Shown: piece after piece, positions 11,755 through 20,664 of the stretch
Layout of the letters: every line of letters starts with the position of its first letter
Numbering within the stretch: the first letter of the stretch is position 1
NCBI GenBank assembly: GCA_035505375.1
Contig: DATJQV010000016.1
Span: forward strand, 1-64,000
Direction: 5' to 3'
DNA length: 64,000 nucleotides
Origin: a bacterium
Lineage (GTDB): Bacteria > Hydrothermota > Tepidihabitantia > Tepidihabitantales > Tepidihabitantaceae
The notes under the pieces: generated by a model
The model's database searches: none
What the model saw: the letters and a program-made list of their open reading frames with translations, nothing else
Told to the model about the DNA's origin: nothing
Made by a program: the position numbers and the translations under genes

Positions 11755-12005
11755 GTCCCAGTCCTTTCAGGTTCTTCCGAATCTCTCTCCAGCCCCGCCG
11801 ACTCGGCGTTTGTGGCAAGCGCCGCTTGCACAATTGGCAATCGCCTGGACGTCATGGTCCCCGGCGAGAGTGAAACAGGCTGTTTCACTATTGCCCCGTT
11901 AGGATACTCGGCGGCGACGCGCACCTTGATGTTGTCACGCAGGGCAGTACAGCCGTATGGCAATTGTGCAACGGACCGTTGCACAATTGGTCGCTTAGAG
12001 GCCAT
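11730..12005 (-). CDS. Small hypothetical ORF between hsdM and ORF6N, doubtful
   Basis: This 91-aa frame starts at an ATG overlapping the last 11 nt of hsdM, with GGACTGGGGC just upstream, and overlaps the ORF6N start. It encodes two of the palindromes, and its last 20 residues come from a frameshifted copy of the hsdM end. I do not recognise a domain. It is more likely a relic of rearrangement than a working gene. Confidence 0.25.
   Translation of the reverse strand: MASKRPIVQRSVAQLPYGCTALRDNIKVRVAAEYPNGAIVKQPVSLSPGTMTSRRLPIVQAALATNAESAGLERDSEEPERTGTWSIVLPT
11751..11808 (-). pseudogene. Duplicated 3' end of hsdM
   Basis: This stretch repeats 12002-12061 (the codons for the last 20 or so HsdM residues) with a few substitutions and a 2-nt deletion that breaks the frame. 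The copy ends at the ATG of the ORF6N gene just as the original ends at the small ORF. Confidence 0.75.
11869..11889. repeat. Perfect 21-bp palindrome
   Basis: AGTGAAACAG-G-CTGTTTCACT; again a single-base centre. Confidence 0.8.
11961..11989. repeat. Perfect 29-bp palindrome downstream of hsdM
   Basis: The arms are CAATTGTGCAACGG and its exact complement around one A. It starts 6 nt beyond the hsdM stop codon and could also act as a transcription attenuator. Confidence 0.8.
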
Positions 12006-13707
12006 GCCCCAGTCCTTTCAGGTTCGTCCGAATCTCTTTCTCCAGCTTCGCCGATTCGGCGAACTGCGACTCAAGCTCGGTGGTCAAGCGCTTCATCTTG
12101 GCCGCAAAGGGCTCGGCGTCCTCGGGCTGCGGTTCAGCGCCAACGTAGCGGCCGGGCGTCAGAATCCAGCCGTGCGAGCGTATCTCATCCAGTGTGGCAG
12201 ACCGACAGAACCCTGGTATGTCTACGTATGCGGTGCTGGCTGGATTGCCCTCACCCGACCTTCGGTCACCCTCTCCCAATGGGAGAGGGTTGGGGTGAGG
12301 GTGAGCAGGATTGCACCTCCATGCGTGGTACGTGTCAGCAATCCTGCGTATGTCTTCTGGCATCAGTTCAAGATGCGTGCGGTCCACCATCGTGCCGAGC
12401 TTTCTGGCATCAATGAACAGGGTCTCGCCCTTGCGGTCGCGCAAAGCAGGGACAGTCCCGTCTCCGCTCGTTCCTCGCTTCGCTTGGTACAGTCCCTGTT
12501 TTGCGCGGGTGACGAACCAGAGACAAACGGGTATCTGCGTGGAGTAGAAGAGCTGGCCGGGCAGGGCAACCATGCAGTCAACGAGGTCTGCCTCGATGAT
12601 GTTCTTGCGGATTTCGCCTTCCCCGGACTGGTTGGAGGACATCGATCCGTTGGCGAGCACGAATCCGGCCGAGCCGGTCGGCGCGAGGTGGTGGATGAAG
12701 TGCTGGACCCAGGCAAAGTTGGCATTGCCTTCGGGTGGCACGCCGTATTTCCAGCGCTTGTCGTCCTTGAGCCTATCCCCGCCCCAGTCCGAGTCGTTGA
12801 ACGGTGGGTTGGCCATCACGAAGTCGGCTCGCAGGTCCTTGTGTGCGTCGTTGTGGAACGAGCCCTCGTTGTTCCAGGCGATGTTGCCCTCGATGCCGCG
12901 GATGGCGAGGTTCATCACGCAGAGCCGGTAGGTGGTCTGGTTCCGCTCCTGGCCGAAGATGGATACGTCGCCGACCTTGCCGCCGTGCTCCTGCACGAAC
13001 TCTTCGCTCTGCACGAACATCCCGCCGGTGCCGTTGCACGGGTCGAAGACGCGGCCCTTGAACGGTTCGAGCATCGCAACCAGCAGGCGTACCACGCAGC
13101 GAGGAGTCCAAAACTGGCCGCCTTTCCTGCCTTCGGCGAGGGCAAATTCCCTCAGGAAGTACTCATAGGCCCGGCCGAGCAGGTCCTTGGACCGGCTCTC
13201 CTTGTCGCCCAAGGCGACCCCGGCGAACAGGTCAATCAACCCGCCAAGCGTGGTCTTGTCTATCTGCTCACGGGCGTAGTTCTTGGGCAGCACGCCTTTG
13301 AGCTTGGGGTTGTCGCGCTCCAGCGCGGTCATCGCGTTGTCGATGAGCAGGCCGATCTTCGGGTCTTTGGCGCGGCTCTGAAGGTAGGACCAGCGGGCCT
13401 CGGGCGGCACGAAGTAAATCTGCGCCATGGTGTAGGAGTCGCGGTCCTCCAGCGCTTCCTTGCGCTGGGCCGCGTCCTTGGCATACCATTCGCTCTTGGG
13501 GTTGGCGGTCTCGCGTTCCAGTTCGGAGTGGCGCTCGACGAACACGTCGGAAATGTACTTGAGGAATATCAGGCCAAGCGCGACGTGCTTGTACTCGGCC
13601 GCGTCCATCACGCCGCGGAGCTTGTCCGCAGCCTGCCACAGTTGGGCTTCAAAGCCCACGTTCGCGCCGTTGCCGTTCTTCTGCTGAATGTTCTTTGTTC
13701 TAGCCAT
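11995..13707 (-). CDS. hsdM: Type I restriction-modification DNA methyltransferase subunit
   Basis: HsdM (570 aa) methylates adenine N6 at sites chosen by HsdS. It has the N-terminal helical domain, SAM motif [12 protein letters not shown] (221-231) and catalytic NPPF (300-303). Two segments absent from ordinary HsdM are translated repeats: residues about 403-421 ([14 protein letters not shown], a GGGACAGTCCC-type hairpin element) and about 465-490 ([12 protein letters not shown], a CTCTCCC-type palindrome). Both lie in C-terminal loops, after the catalytic core, and keep the frame. ATG at 13707 has a strong GAGGAGAGG Shine-Dalgarno and a matched promoter. It is the first gene of the minus-strand defence cluster. 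Confidence 0.93.
   Translation of the reverse strand: MARTKNIQQKNGNGANVGFEAQLWQAADKLRGVMDAAEYKHVALGLIFLKYISDVFVERHSELERETANPKSEWYAKDAAQRKEALEDRDSYTMAQIYFVPPEARWSYLQSRAKDPKIGLLIDNAMTALERDNPKLKGVLPKNYAREQIDKTTLGGLIDLFAGVALGDKESRSKDLLGRAYEYFLREFALAEGRKGGQFWTPRCVVRLLVAMLEPFKGRVFDPCNGTGGMFVQSEEFVQEHGGKVGDVSIFGQERNQTTYRLCVMNLAIRGIEGNIAWNNEGSFHNDAHKDLRADFVMANPPFNDSDWGGDRLKDDKRWKYGVPPEGNANFAWVQHFIHHLAPTGSAGFVLANGSMSSNQSGEGEIRKNIIEADLVDCMVALPGQLFYSTQIPVCLWFVTRAKQGLYQAKRGTSGDGTVPALRDRKGETLFIDARKLGTMVDRTHLELMPEDIRRIADTYHAWRCNPAHPHPNPLPLGEGDRRSGEGNPASTAYVDIPGFCRSATLDEIRSHGWILTPGRYVGAEPQPEDAEPFAAKMKRLTTELESQFAESAKLEKEIRTNLKGLGHGL
12238..12315 (-). repeat. In-frame CTCTCCC-type palindromic repeat within hsdM
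   Basis: Core CCTCTCCCA-ATGGGAGAGG with CCCTCACC and GGTGAGGG flanks, a close sister of the copy inside hsdR. Confidence 0.8.
12439..12506 (-). repeat. REP-like hairpin element within hsdM
   Basis: Two 21-nt arms, each with a GCGCAAA-type outer part and a GGGACAGTCCC or GGGACTGTACC inner part, face each other across 26 nt. Arm mismatches occur at arm positions 8, 16 and 19. The element at 20751-20813 shares the design. Confidence 0.8.
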
Positions 13708-13743
13708 TACGCCTCTCCTCAGGTGTCCCCAAAGGGGAGCCGT

Positions 13744-13771
13744 ATGATAGTTTCGCGACTGACAAAGTCAA
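13744..13771 (-). promoter_or_regulatory. Promoter of hsdM
   Basis: Minus strand: TTGACT (13766-13771), 16-bp spacer, TATCAT (13744-13749). A leader of about 30 nt carries the Shine-Dalgarno. Confidence 0.7.
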
Positions 13772-13800
13772 GCTGTCTGCAACGACGCAATGACGGGCAT

Positions 13801-14020
13801 GGGCCCGTCCCGGTTGTAGATTGACGATTGGAGATTGGCCACGGCTGATAGCGGGCACCATGGTCATTTTAGATTTTGGATTGATGATTGAAGATTGGGC
13901 ACGGCGGCGAACGGGCATAATGGCGATTTTGGATTCTAGATTGACGATTGTGGATTGGCCAAGGCTGCAAACGGGCATTCTGGCGACTTTGGATTCTAGA
14001 TTGACGATTGGAGATTGGGC
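13801..14020. repeat. 60-bp tandem repeat, about 3.6 copies
   Basis: The phrase GATTGACGATTG recurs at 13819, 13879 (one change), 13939 and 13999, exactly 60 bp apart, with strong similarity between. Within each unit a 7-nt rhythm (GATTGAC, GATTGGA) is visible. No gene lies between 13772 and 14622. Confidence 0.85.
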
Positions 14021-14175
14021 GGGCTTGTATATGTATTTGGCTACAAGACGCCGGGGTGGATTTCGTGCCTATCCGCTTGAAACGCTAGGCGTTAGGCCGG
14101 TGGCCCGCAAATCGACACCCCCACCCAGGGGATTACCCCGCAGATAGTAGACAGAATTCAGTAGACAGTAGACAG

Positions 14176-14439
14176 GGGGGTTATCTCCACCGCAATTCCC
14201 GGATGAACCTCCACCGGAATTCGCCGGGTTGGTCTACCGGTTGCCCTCCAACTTGCTCTCAGGGTTAGTCTACGGGTTGCTCCACCGGTTCCTCTCCGGG
14301 TTGGTCGGAGCGTTCCGGCCCGAGTAAGTCCGCGGGTTCCTGTCCGGGTTGCTCCCGAGGTAGCTCTGACCGTTGTCCTCCAGATTGCCCGGAGAATTGC
14401 TTCCCGGGTTGCTCCTCACGTTGCGGCACGAATTGCAGG
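14176..14439. repeat. Period-12 tract, unit CCGGGTTGCTCT
   Basis: From 14224 eighteen 12-nt units follow each other without a single slip. GTT or ATT occupies positions 5-7 of almost every unit. The four units before 14224 fit with one 1-nt shift. All frames stay largely open because 12 is a multiple of 3, so the open frame here is not evidence of a gene. A short period-7 tract (CAGTAGA units, 14142-14175) precedes it; 14440-14622 shows nothing recognisable. Confidence 0.85.
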
Positions 14440-14622
14440 CCACTCGACGGCCGCCAGACGGCGGGCCGCATTTCGCAGCAGTCCGTCCCGCGTCGTGTAG
14501 TTGGACTTACCCCGCCCGAAGCCGGTTTCTTTGCCCGCCGCCGCGGATAAGCGCCGAGTTGGGATTCCGCGCGTGGTTGCGGCCGCACGGCTGCCGGCTG
14601 TCAGCCGTCAGCCGTAAGCTGG

Positions 14623-16113
14623 CTAGTACTCCGCGTTGTCGATCTGCGCCTTCTGGAGCGCGCCGGAGTAGTCGAAGTACACCGTCTTCGGTTCGGAGAA
14701 GATGTCGTACGCGGTCCAGCCGCCTTCGCGGTGGCCGTTGCCCGTGTCCTTCACTCCGCCGAACGGGAAGTGGCACTCGGCCCCGATGGTCGGAGCATTC
14801 ACGTAGGTGATGCCCGCCTCGATGATTTCTACGGCCTTCATCGCCAGGTTGACGTTCCGGGTGTAGATTGAGGACGACAGGCCGTAAGGCGTATCGTTCA
14901 GGACCTCCACCGCCTCGTCGAAGTCCCTGACCTTGATGCAGGAGAGCACGGGCCCGAAGATCTCTTCGCGGGCGATGCGCATGTCCGGAGTCACGTCGGC
15001 GAACACGGTCGGCTGGTAGAAGAAGCCCTTGTCATAGGCCCCGCCCTTGAACGGTTCGCCGCCGCAGAACAGCTTCGCGCCTTCCTTCTTACCGATTTCG
15101 ACGTAGCCATGGACGGTCTCACGCTGGCCCTCGCTCACGCACGGCCCGACCTCGTTCTTCTCGTCAAGCCCGTTCCCGACCTTCAGTTTGGTGGCGCGGT
15201 CCACGACCATCTGGACCAGCTTGTCGTAGACCCCGGCCTGGACGATGAGCCGCGAGGTCGCGGTGCAGCGTTGTCCCGTCGTACCGAAGGCGCCCCAGAG
15301 CACGCCTTCAAGGGCGAGGTCGAGGTCCGCGTCGTCGAGCACTATCTCCGCGTTCTTGCCGCCCAGTTCGAGCGAGCAGCGCTTCAGGCTCCTGCCGCAG
15401 ACTTCGGCAATTCTCCGCCCGACCTCGGACGAACCGGTGAACGACACGCCGCAAATGTCCGGGTGCTGGAGCAGCGCCTCGCCCACGGCCGAACCGCCGC
15501 CGTAGACGATGTTCACAACGCCCGCCGGCACTCCGGCCTCGGCGAGCGCCGACACGAACTCGTGCACCGATGCCGGCGTGTAGGTAGCGGGCTTGATGAC
15601 CGCGGTGTTGCCGCAGGTCAGCGCCGGGAAGAGCTTCCACGAGGGAATCGCCATCGGGAAGTTCCACGGGCAGATCATGCCCCAGACGCCCATCGGCTGC
15701 CGGGTGACATAGCCCATCTTGTTCGCCAGTTCGCTCGGCACGACCTTGCCCCAGAGCCTGCGGCTCTCACCTGCGGCGTAGAGGCCGGTGTCGATGGCCT
15801 CCTGCACGTCCCCGCGCGTCTCTTTGAGCACCTTGCCCATCTCGCGGGTCATGATTTTCGCGCACTCTTCCTTGCGGGCAATCAGCTTCTCGGTCGCCCG
15901 GCGCATGATCTCGCCGCGCGCCGGTGCGGGCGTCGCCTTCCACTTCGGGTACGCAGCCCTGGCCGCGGCCACTGCCTCAGCCACGTCCGCGGCATCCGAC
16001 AGCGGGAAGTTGCCAATCAGGTCGTCGCGATCCGCCGGATTGCGATTCTCGTACGTCTTGCCTGACTTCGCAGGCACGAACTTGCCGTTGATGAAATTCT
16101 TGTACTCAGCCAT
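14623..16113 (-). CDS. NAD(P)-dependent aldehyde dehydrogenase
   Basis: This 496-aa enzyme of the ALDH superfamily oxidises an aldehyde to the acid. Seen in order: PWNFP (149-153), cofactor-site FTGS (225-228), catalytic Glu in LELGGKN (E249) and catalytic Cys in GQRCTA (C283), then EEIFGPVLS. The frame is open upstream to 16233, but ATG at 16113 has an AGGAG Shine-Dalgarno and a matched promoter upstream, so it is the start. Substrate is not determined by what can be seen; it is monocistronic, which gives no hint. Confidence 0.95.
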   Translation of the reverse strand: MAEYKNFINGKFVPAKSGKTYENRNPADRDDLIGNFPLSDAADVAEAVAAARAAYPKWKATPAPARGEIMRRATEKLIARKEECAKIMTREMGKVLKETRGDVQEAIDTGLYAAGESRRLWGKVVPSELANKMGYVTRQPMGVWGMICPWNFPMAIPSWKLFPALTCGNTAVIKPATYTPASVHEFVSALAEAGVPAGVVNIVYGGGSAVGEALLQHPDICGVSFTGSSEVGRRIAEVCGRSLKRCSLELGGKNAEIVLDDADLDLALEGVLWGAFGTTGQRCTATSRLIVQAGVYDKLVQMVVDRATKLKVGNGLDEKNEVGPCVSEGQRETVHGYVEIGKKEGAKLFCGGEPFKGGAYDKGFFYQPTVFADVTPDMRIAREEIFGPVLSCIKVRDFDEAVEVLNDTPYGLSSSIYTRNVNLAMKAVEIIEAGITYVNAPTIGAECHFPFGGVKDTGNGHREGGWTAYDIFSEPKTVYFDYSGALQKAQIDNAEY

Positions 16114-16135
16114 TTCGTCTCCTGTTTGAGCGTTT

Positions 16136-16163
16136 ATGCTATCGCCAAATCGGCCGAGGTCAA
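16136..16163 (-). promoter_or_regulatory. Promoter of the aldehyde dehydrogenase gene
   Basis: Minus strand: TTGACC (16158-16163), 16-bp spacer, TAGCAT (16136-16141). Confidence 0.65.
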
Positions 16164-16603
16164 CGTGGCCGGTCAGACCGGCGACGGCCCTGGGCCTGCC
16201 GCGTACGAGACTGGCCCCTTGGTTGCCGATCACGGACCATGAAGTCTGAAGCCACGGGCACGACGCGCCGGGTGTGACGCCCCGCAGTACTCAAATAGGC
16301 ATCGGCGGGCGAAGTTCGGGCTCGCCGGCGCGGTTGCAGATTCAGGGTGACCCGCGCATCGAGTGCAAGCGCTATCTTGGCCATGGTCTCGATGGAGAGG
16401 TTGTACTCGGTGTTGAGTATGCGGGTAACGTAGCCGCGGTTCGTACCCAGCTTCTCCGCCAGCTCTGTCCGCTTGACTCCCCGCGCTTCGAGCAGTCTCA
16501 CAAGGCCATCGGCAAAGGCCAACTTCATCTCTTCTGCAAGGAGACGCGGGTCGTCTTCCGCCTGCCGCGACCATTCGCGGTATCGCTCAAGGCTCGTGCT
16601 CAT
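16160..16603 (-). CDS. XRE-family antitoxin (HigA-like)
   Basis: The protein is 147 aa. Residues about 40-90 form an HTH_XRE domain (RTELAEKLGTNRGYVTRIL, then LSIETMAKIALAL). In HigBA pairs such a protein neutralises the upstream toxin and represses the operon. Its start (16603) shares a base with the toxin stop, so the two are coupled. The last 55 residues are arginine-rich and do not look like a folded domain; they may be read-through into former intergenic sequence. Confidence 0.8.
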   Translation of the reverse strand: MSTSLERYREWSRQAEDDPRLLAEEMKLAFADGLVRLLEARGVKRTELAEKLGTNRGYVTRILNTEYNLSIETMAKIALALDARVTLNLQPRRRARTSPADAYLSTAGRHTRRVVPVASDFMVRDRQPRGQSRTRQAQGRRRSDRPR

Positions 16604-16965
16604 CAGTACTCCTCAAGTAGCCGCCGCCTCAGTGTCTTGACCTTGGCAACGTGCGTCAGTAGTTCACGCGAACCTGGTTTCACGTGTCCGTGCGTGCATA
16701 CCCAGTTCCTGCCATCCTGGAAGCAGAACAGCCTGACCGGAGGGTTTCGCAGCTTAAGCTCGTACACACCCGCGTCCAGCCGCATTAACTTCTGCTGGTT
16801 CGGCACGAACCCGTTGTCGGCCAGCGCACGGATGAGCGCCTCCAGCTTCAGGCGTACATCCTCCGGCAGATCCATCAGAAAGTCCGAAATCTCACACTCG
16901 TCATCCACGGTGATGGCAAAGACCGTGCTCCGCTGACCGGAGCGCAGCACGGCACGACTCAGCAC
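16603..16965 (-). CDS. HigB/RelE-superfamily toxin (Gp49-like)
   Basis: The 120-aa protein resembles phage Gp49/HigB toxins: an N-terminal helix (EISDFLMDLPEDVRLKLEALIRALA), then LYELKLRN-like strand VYELKLRNPPVRLFCF and a basic C-terminal helix (VAKVKTLRRRLLEEY). Toxins of this type cleave mRNA at the ribosome. The gene precedes its antitoxin, as in higBA. The GTG at 16965 lies 1 nt after the -10 element, so translation more likely begins at an in-frame GTG a few codons later. Confidence 0.8.
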   Translation of the reverse strand: MLSRAVLRSGQRSTVFAITVDDECEISDFLMDLPEDVRLKLEALIRALADNGFVPNQQKLMRLDAGVYELKLRNPPVRLFCFQDGRNWVCTHGHVKPGSRELLTHVAKVKTLRRRLLEEY

Positions 16966-16966
16966 G

Positions 16967-16994
16967 ATGCTACCTTATAAGGTAACGAAGTCAA
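16967..16994 (-). promoter_or_regulatory. higBA-type promoter with operator in the spacer
   Basis: Minus strand: TTGACT (16989-16994), 16-bp spacer, TAGCAT (16967-16972). The perfect 14-bp palindrome TACCTTATAAGGTA (16971-16984) fills most of the spacer, the classic place for antitoxin repression. Confidence 0.7.
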
Positions 16995-17089
16995 GCTTGG
17001 GACGGGCTTTGAATGCGGGGGCCGTCAGGCCGCGGCCGGAAGACGAAGGCGGAAGGGCACGAAGCGTCAATGGCCAAGTTCCCATGACC

Positions 17090-17165
17090 TGTCCGATCTG
17101 AGCCCAGTTCGGACTTCGGATTTCAATCGTCATTCGAGCTTCGTCGTTCGGACTTGGAGCACAAG
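17090..17165. repeat. Period-7 tract
   Basis: TTCGGAC, TTCGGAT, TTCAATC, GTCATTC and related units follow in a 7-nt register between the toxin-antitoxin pair and the adenine deaminase gene. Confidence 0.6.
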
Positions 17166-17209
17166 TGGTCATTGGTGCCAGGGAATTGCACCTTCCACTT
17201 CCCCGTGAC

Positions 17210-18952
17210 CTAGTCCTCAAAGAGAGATACCGTCTTGAACTGGCTCACGTCTACCAGGCCGCGGTCGGTGAGCTTCAGCTCGGGAATCACCGGCAGGGCA
17301 AGGAACGAAAGCGCCATGAACGGATTGGCCAGGCGCGAACCCCACACTTGCGCCTTGGCCAGCAGCTTCGAGAGACTCTCCGCCACCTCTTCGGCGGGCC
17401 GATCCGACATCAGGCCGGCAATCGGCAACGGCAGGCTGGCAGCGACCTTGCCGCCGGCAACGGCAACCATCCCGCCACCCAGTCGTTTCAGCTCCTTTGC
17501 CGCCTTGAGCATGTCATTGTCGTTCGTGCCGACGATGATGATGTTGTGCGAGTCGTGCGCGACGGTTGTGCCGAGAGCGCCCTTCTTCAGTCCGAAGCCG
17601 GTCACGAGGCCGAGGCCGATGCGGCCGCTCGCCCTGTGCCGCTCGACCACCGCCAGCTTCAGGATATCCCGCTCCGTGTCGGCCACGACCAACCCCTTCT
17701 CCACGGTCGGCGCAAGGATGTGCTTCTCCGTTATTATCTGGTCGGGCACAAGTCGGATGATACGGGCAAGCTCGCCTTGCACCGCGATGGCGAAGCTCTT
17801 CGCGGTCAGGTTGCCGATGTTGACGGTGCCGGTCACGTTCCTGTCCTTGAACTCGGGCAGTTTGACCAGCAGCTTCCGGTCCTGAACGACCGGCTTGCCG
17901 TTCTTAAGCACCATCCTCACGTTGAAGCGAGGCAATTCTCCGACGACCACGAGGTCGGCGACATAGCCGGGCGCAACCGCTCCTTTGTCTTTGAGCCCGA
18001 AGTACTCCGCCGGGTTCAAGGTGACCATCTGAACCGCAGCCGCCGGACTCATGCCCTGGGACACGGCCTTGCGCAACGTGTCGTCAAGGTATCCATGGTG
18101 CAGCAGTTCCTCCGGATGCTTGTCATCGGTGACCAGGCAGCACCGGCGCAGGCAGAAGTCGTTGATGACCGGCAGGAGCCCGGTCATGTTCTTTGCGGCC
18201 GAGCCCTCCCGCACCATCACCCTCATGCCCGCGTCAAGCTTCTCCATTGCCTCGTGCGGCCCGATGCACTCGTGGTCGCTGCCGACCCCGGCCGCAATGT
18301 ATGCCTGCAGGAGCTGACCGACCACGCCCGGGGCATGGCCGTCGATCGGCTTGCCGGCGTCCTTTGCCGCCGCCAGCTTTGCCAGCACTTCCTTGTCGCC
18401 AAACGCCACGCCCGGGTAGTTCATCATCTCGGCAAGACCGATGACGCGCGGCAGTTTGAGCAGGTCGGCCGTATCCCTGGCCGAAACGGTCGCGCCGGAG
18501 GTCTCCATGCTTGTTGACGGTACGCAGGAAGGGGCCATCAGCAGCACCTCCAGCGGCATGCCTTCGCTCGCCTGCAACATGTACTTCACGCCGGGGACGC
18601 CCAGCACGTTGGCAATCTCATGCGGGTCGGCAACTACCGTTGTGGTCCCGTGAATCAGGGCGAGCCGGGCGAATTCACGCATCGACAGCAGCGAGCTCTC
18701 GATATGGATGTGGCCGTCGATGAAACCGGGGAGCACGTACTGGCCGGCGAGGTCGTAGCATTCAAGCGCCTTGGTGTATTCCGGTCCGACGCCGGCGATT
18801 CTGCCGTCCTTCACGGCGACATTGGCGTGCGCGATATGACCGGTGAAGACGTTCACGACCTGCGCGTTGGCAAGGACAAGGTCAGCCGGTTCGTCGCCCC
18901 GCGCCACGGCCAGCAGCGCCTCGATCTTGGGCTTTCTATGTTCAGCCTTCAT
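17210..18952 (-). CDS. ade: Adenine deaminase
   Basis: This 580-aa amidohydrolase converts adenine to hypoxanthine and ammonia for purine salvage. It carries GFIDGHIHIESS (metal-binding H81 and H83), HGTTTVVADPHE, DGHAPG, GSDHE and TDDKHPEELLHHG, all typical of the Ade family, and a complete C-terminal domain (GTNDNDM, GGGMV). ATG at 18952 has GAGAGGATG upstream. The product feeds the neighbouring hypoxanthine phosphoribosyltransferase, so the two genes form a salvage route. Confidence 0.95.
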   Translation of the reverse strand: MKAEHRKPKIEALLAVARGDEPADLVLANAQVVNVFTGHIAHANVAVKDGRIAGVGPEYTKALECYDLAGQYVLPGFIDGHIHIESSLLSMREFARLALIHGTTTVVADPHEIANVLGVPGVKYMLQASEGMPLEVLLMAPSCVPSTSMETSGATVSARDTADLLKLPRVIGLAEMMNYPGVAFGDKEVLAKLAAAKDAGKPIDGHAPGVVGQLLQAYIAAGVGSDHECIGPHEAMEKLDAGMRVMVREGSAAKNMTGLLPVINDFCLRRCCLVTDDKHPEELLHHGYLDDTLRKAVSQGMSPAAAVQMVTLNPAEYFGLKDKGAVAPGYVADLVVVGELPRFNVRMVLKNGKPVVQDRKLLVKLPEFKDRNVTGTVNIGNLTAKSFAIAVQGELARIIRLVPDQIITEKHILAPTVEKGLVVADTERDILKLAVVERHRASGRIGLGLVTGFGLKKGALGTTVAHDSHNIIIVGTNDNDMLKAAKELKRLGGGMVAVAGGKVAASLPLPIAGLMSDRPAEEVAESLSKLLAKAQVWGSRLANPFMALSFLALPVIPELKLTDRGLVDVSQFKTVSLFED

Positions 18953-18989
18953 GCTTCATCCTCTCGTCTTCGGCCACTCTGTTCTTGAT

Positions 18990-19120
18990 TCACGTGCAAT
19001 CCCCAGGCCCCAATTGCCAATTCCCAGCCAAGCCCCAATGTCCGAATGCCCAATGCTGCACGGCATGTGGGGCCTGGTCATTTACTCGTTGATTGGTCAT
19101 TGGCACTTGGTCATTGGTCA
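18990..19120. repeat. Period-7 tract with self-complementary halves
   Basis: CCCAAT/GCCAAT-type units (about 19005-19060) are followed by TTGGTCA/TTGGCAC units (about 19090-19120). It separates ade from hpt. Confidence 0.65.
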
Positions 19121-19675
19121 TTAGGTCTCGACATAGCCGACATACGGCAGGTTGCGGAACCGTTCGGCAAAATCCAGCCCGTAGCCGACCACGAACTTGT
19201 CCGGTACTTGGAAACCTACGTAATCGACCTTGATGTCCGCGCGGCGCCGGTCAGGCTTGTCCAGCAGGGCGGCGATCCTGAGGCTGTGCGGCTTCCGAAT
19301 CTTCAGCGTATCGATGATGTGCCCGAGAGTCAGGCCTGAATCCAGTATGTCGTCCACGACCAGGAGGTCGCGGCCCTCCACCGGAGCCTTCAGGTCGAGA
19401 ACGACCCTGACCACGCCCGAGCTGTCGCTTCCCGACCCGTAGCTTGACGCCATCATGAAATCCACGGTGACGGGAATGGTCATGAGTCGGACGAGGTCGG
19501 CCATGAATATCCAGGACCCCTTGAGCACACCAACGACCAGCAGCTCGCGGCCGGCATAGTCGGCCGAAATCTGGCCGGCCAGCTCGCGCACGCGGTCCGC
19601 TATTTGTTCCTGGGTAAAAAGGACTGCCGGGCCGGAGGCGATTGGTTCCGTGCGGCCGGAGCCTGGGTTCACCAT
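19121..19675 (-). CDS. hpt: Hypoxanthine phosphoribosyltransferase
   Basis: This enzyme of about 184 aa makes IMP (and usually GMP) from the base and PRPP. The PRPP loop LLVVDDILDSGLTL (104-117), VVGVLKGSWIF near the N-terminus and the C-terminal FVVGYGLDFAERFRNLPYVG are diagnostic. The open frame extends upstream to 19822 but there it reads through the tRNA gene, so ATG at 19675 is the earliest sensible start; no clear Shine-Dalgarno is seen. It lies directly after tRNA-Pro and may be cotranscribed with it. Confidence 0.93.
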   Translation of the reverse strand: MVNPGSGRTEPIASGPAVLFTQEQIADRVRELAGQISADYAGRELLVVGVLKGSWIFMADLVRLMTIPVTVDFMMASSYGSGSDSSGVVRVVLDLKAPVEGRDLLVVDDILDSGLTLGHIIDTLKIRKPHSLRIAALLDKPDRRRADIKVDYVGFQVPDKFVVGYGLDFAERFRNLPYVGYVET

Positions 19676-19776
19676 CCGGACACCGACACAACAAGGGAAC
19701 CGGCATCCGGACCTTGTATCTTTGTGCCTTGGTGTTTCATTCCGATGCGGGTCTCGGCAGTCTGCCTTGGAGTAAA

Positions 19777-19850
19777 TCGGGGCGACTGGATTTGAACCAG
19801 CGGCCTCTTGGTCCCGAACCAAGCGCGCTAACCAGCTGCGCTACGCCCCG
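19777..19850 (-). tRNA. tRNA-Pro (anticodon CGG)
   Basis: A 74-nt cloverleaf: acceptor CGGGGCG/CGCCCCG with the C1-G72 pair usual for bacterial tRNA-Pro, D-arm GCGCAGCTGGTTAGCGC, anticodon arm CTTGG-TTCGGGA-CCAAG (anticodon CGG), T-arm GCTGG-TTCAAAT-CCAGT, discriminator A. CCA is not encoded. Confidence 0.96.
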
Positions 19851-19969
19851 GAAGATTGGGGTTGGGTATCGGGGGTCGGGGATTGGGTTCAAACCCTTGC
19901 CCCTGACCCCTGATCCCTTCCTGTGGGAAATCATAGGCCAAAACCCCATGCAGTCAACACATGCCCGCC

Positions 19970-20623
19970 CTAGCCCCTGGTCCCTCGTCTCTCGCTATCG
20001 TGGACAAAGGGTACGAACGTAACGCCCATCAGGTGCCGCTGGACAAGCTTCTTGCCGTGCTTCACCACCAGCGTAAGCGACTGTGTTCCCGTCGGTCCGA
20101 CCGGCACAACCATCTTACCGCCGTTTCCCAACTGCTCGGCCAGCTCGTAGGGCAGAGTATCGGCCGCGGCGGTCACAATTACCCGGTCATACGGGGCGAA
20201 TTCGGGCCAACCGAGGTGTCCGTCGCCGATGCGAAACCGGACGTTGCGTATGCCCAAGCGGAGCAGCGCGAGCCTGGCTCGAACCGAGAGACTCTCGATG
20301 ACCTCCACGGTATAGACCATCTTGGCGAGGCTCGCGAGGATCGCGGTCTGGTACCCGGAGCCGGTCCCGATCTCAAGCACCCTGTTCTCCGGCCCCACCT
20401 CGAGCGCCTCGGTCATCGCCGCGACGATGTAGGGCTGGGATATCGTTTGCCCGTCGCCGATGGGAAGCGGATGGTCTTCGTACGCGTTGTGCCACTGCCC
20501 TTCCGGCACAAAGAGATGCCGCGGTACCGCGGCCATCGCTGACAGCACCCGCGGGTCTCGGATACCACGAGCGGCAATCTGATCCTCGACCATGCGCCTC
20601 CGCGCCTGCACGTAATTATCCAT
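19970..20623 (-). CDS. pcm: Protein-L-isoaspartate O-methyltransferase
   Basis: Pcm (217 aa) methylates isoaspartyl residues of damaged proteins so that they can be repaired. Seen: MVEDQIAARGIRDPRVL, PLPIGDGQTISQPYIVA (substrate-site motif), SAM motif VLEIGTGSGYQTAIL (82-96), and DRVIVTAAA. Full length. The ATG at 20623 begins after a 6-nt gap from a TATACT -10 element, so the mRNA is probably leaderless. Confidence 0.96.
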   Translation of the reverse strand: MDNYVQARRRMVEDQIAARGIRDPRVLSAMAAVPRHLFVPEGQWHNAYEDHPLPIGDGQTISQPYIVAAMTEALEVGPENRVLEIGTGSGYQTAILASLAKMVYTVEVIESLSVRARLALLRLGIRNVRFRIGDGHLGWPEFAPYDRVIVTAAADTLPYELAEQLGNGGKMVVPVGPTGTQSLTLVVKHGKKLVQRHLMGVTFVPFVHDSERRGTRG

Positions 20624-20629
20624 CGCCCC

Positions 20630-20657
20630 AGTATAGAAGCTGCGCGGAGCCGGTCAA
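20630..20657 (-). promoter_or_regulatory. Promoter of pcm
   Basis: Minus strand: TTGACC (20652-20657), 16-bp spacer, TATACT (20630-20635). Confidence 0.7.
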
Positions 20658-20664
20658 CGAACTA

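Noticed and set aside
12238-12506. Frameshift or sequencing error in hsdM
   Set aside because: The extra segments are whole repeat elements, keep the frame, and have sister copies elsewhere.
11722-13824. 700-aa open frame opposite hsdM
   Set aside because: It is the antisense shadow of a GC-rich gene; it has no domain and hsdM on the other strand is certain.
13801-14020. CRISPR array
   Set aside because: The 60-bp copies are contiguous and similar along their whole length, with no spacers; no cas genes are in the window.
14265-14588. 107-aa open frame with EQPG-like repeats
   Set aside because: Same reason: it follows from the 12-nt period of 14176-14439.
19676-19822. Longer start of hpt
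   Set aside because: The extra 49 residues are translated tRNA-Pro and its flank.
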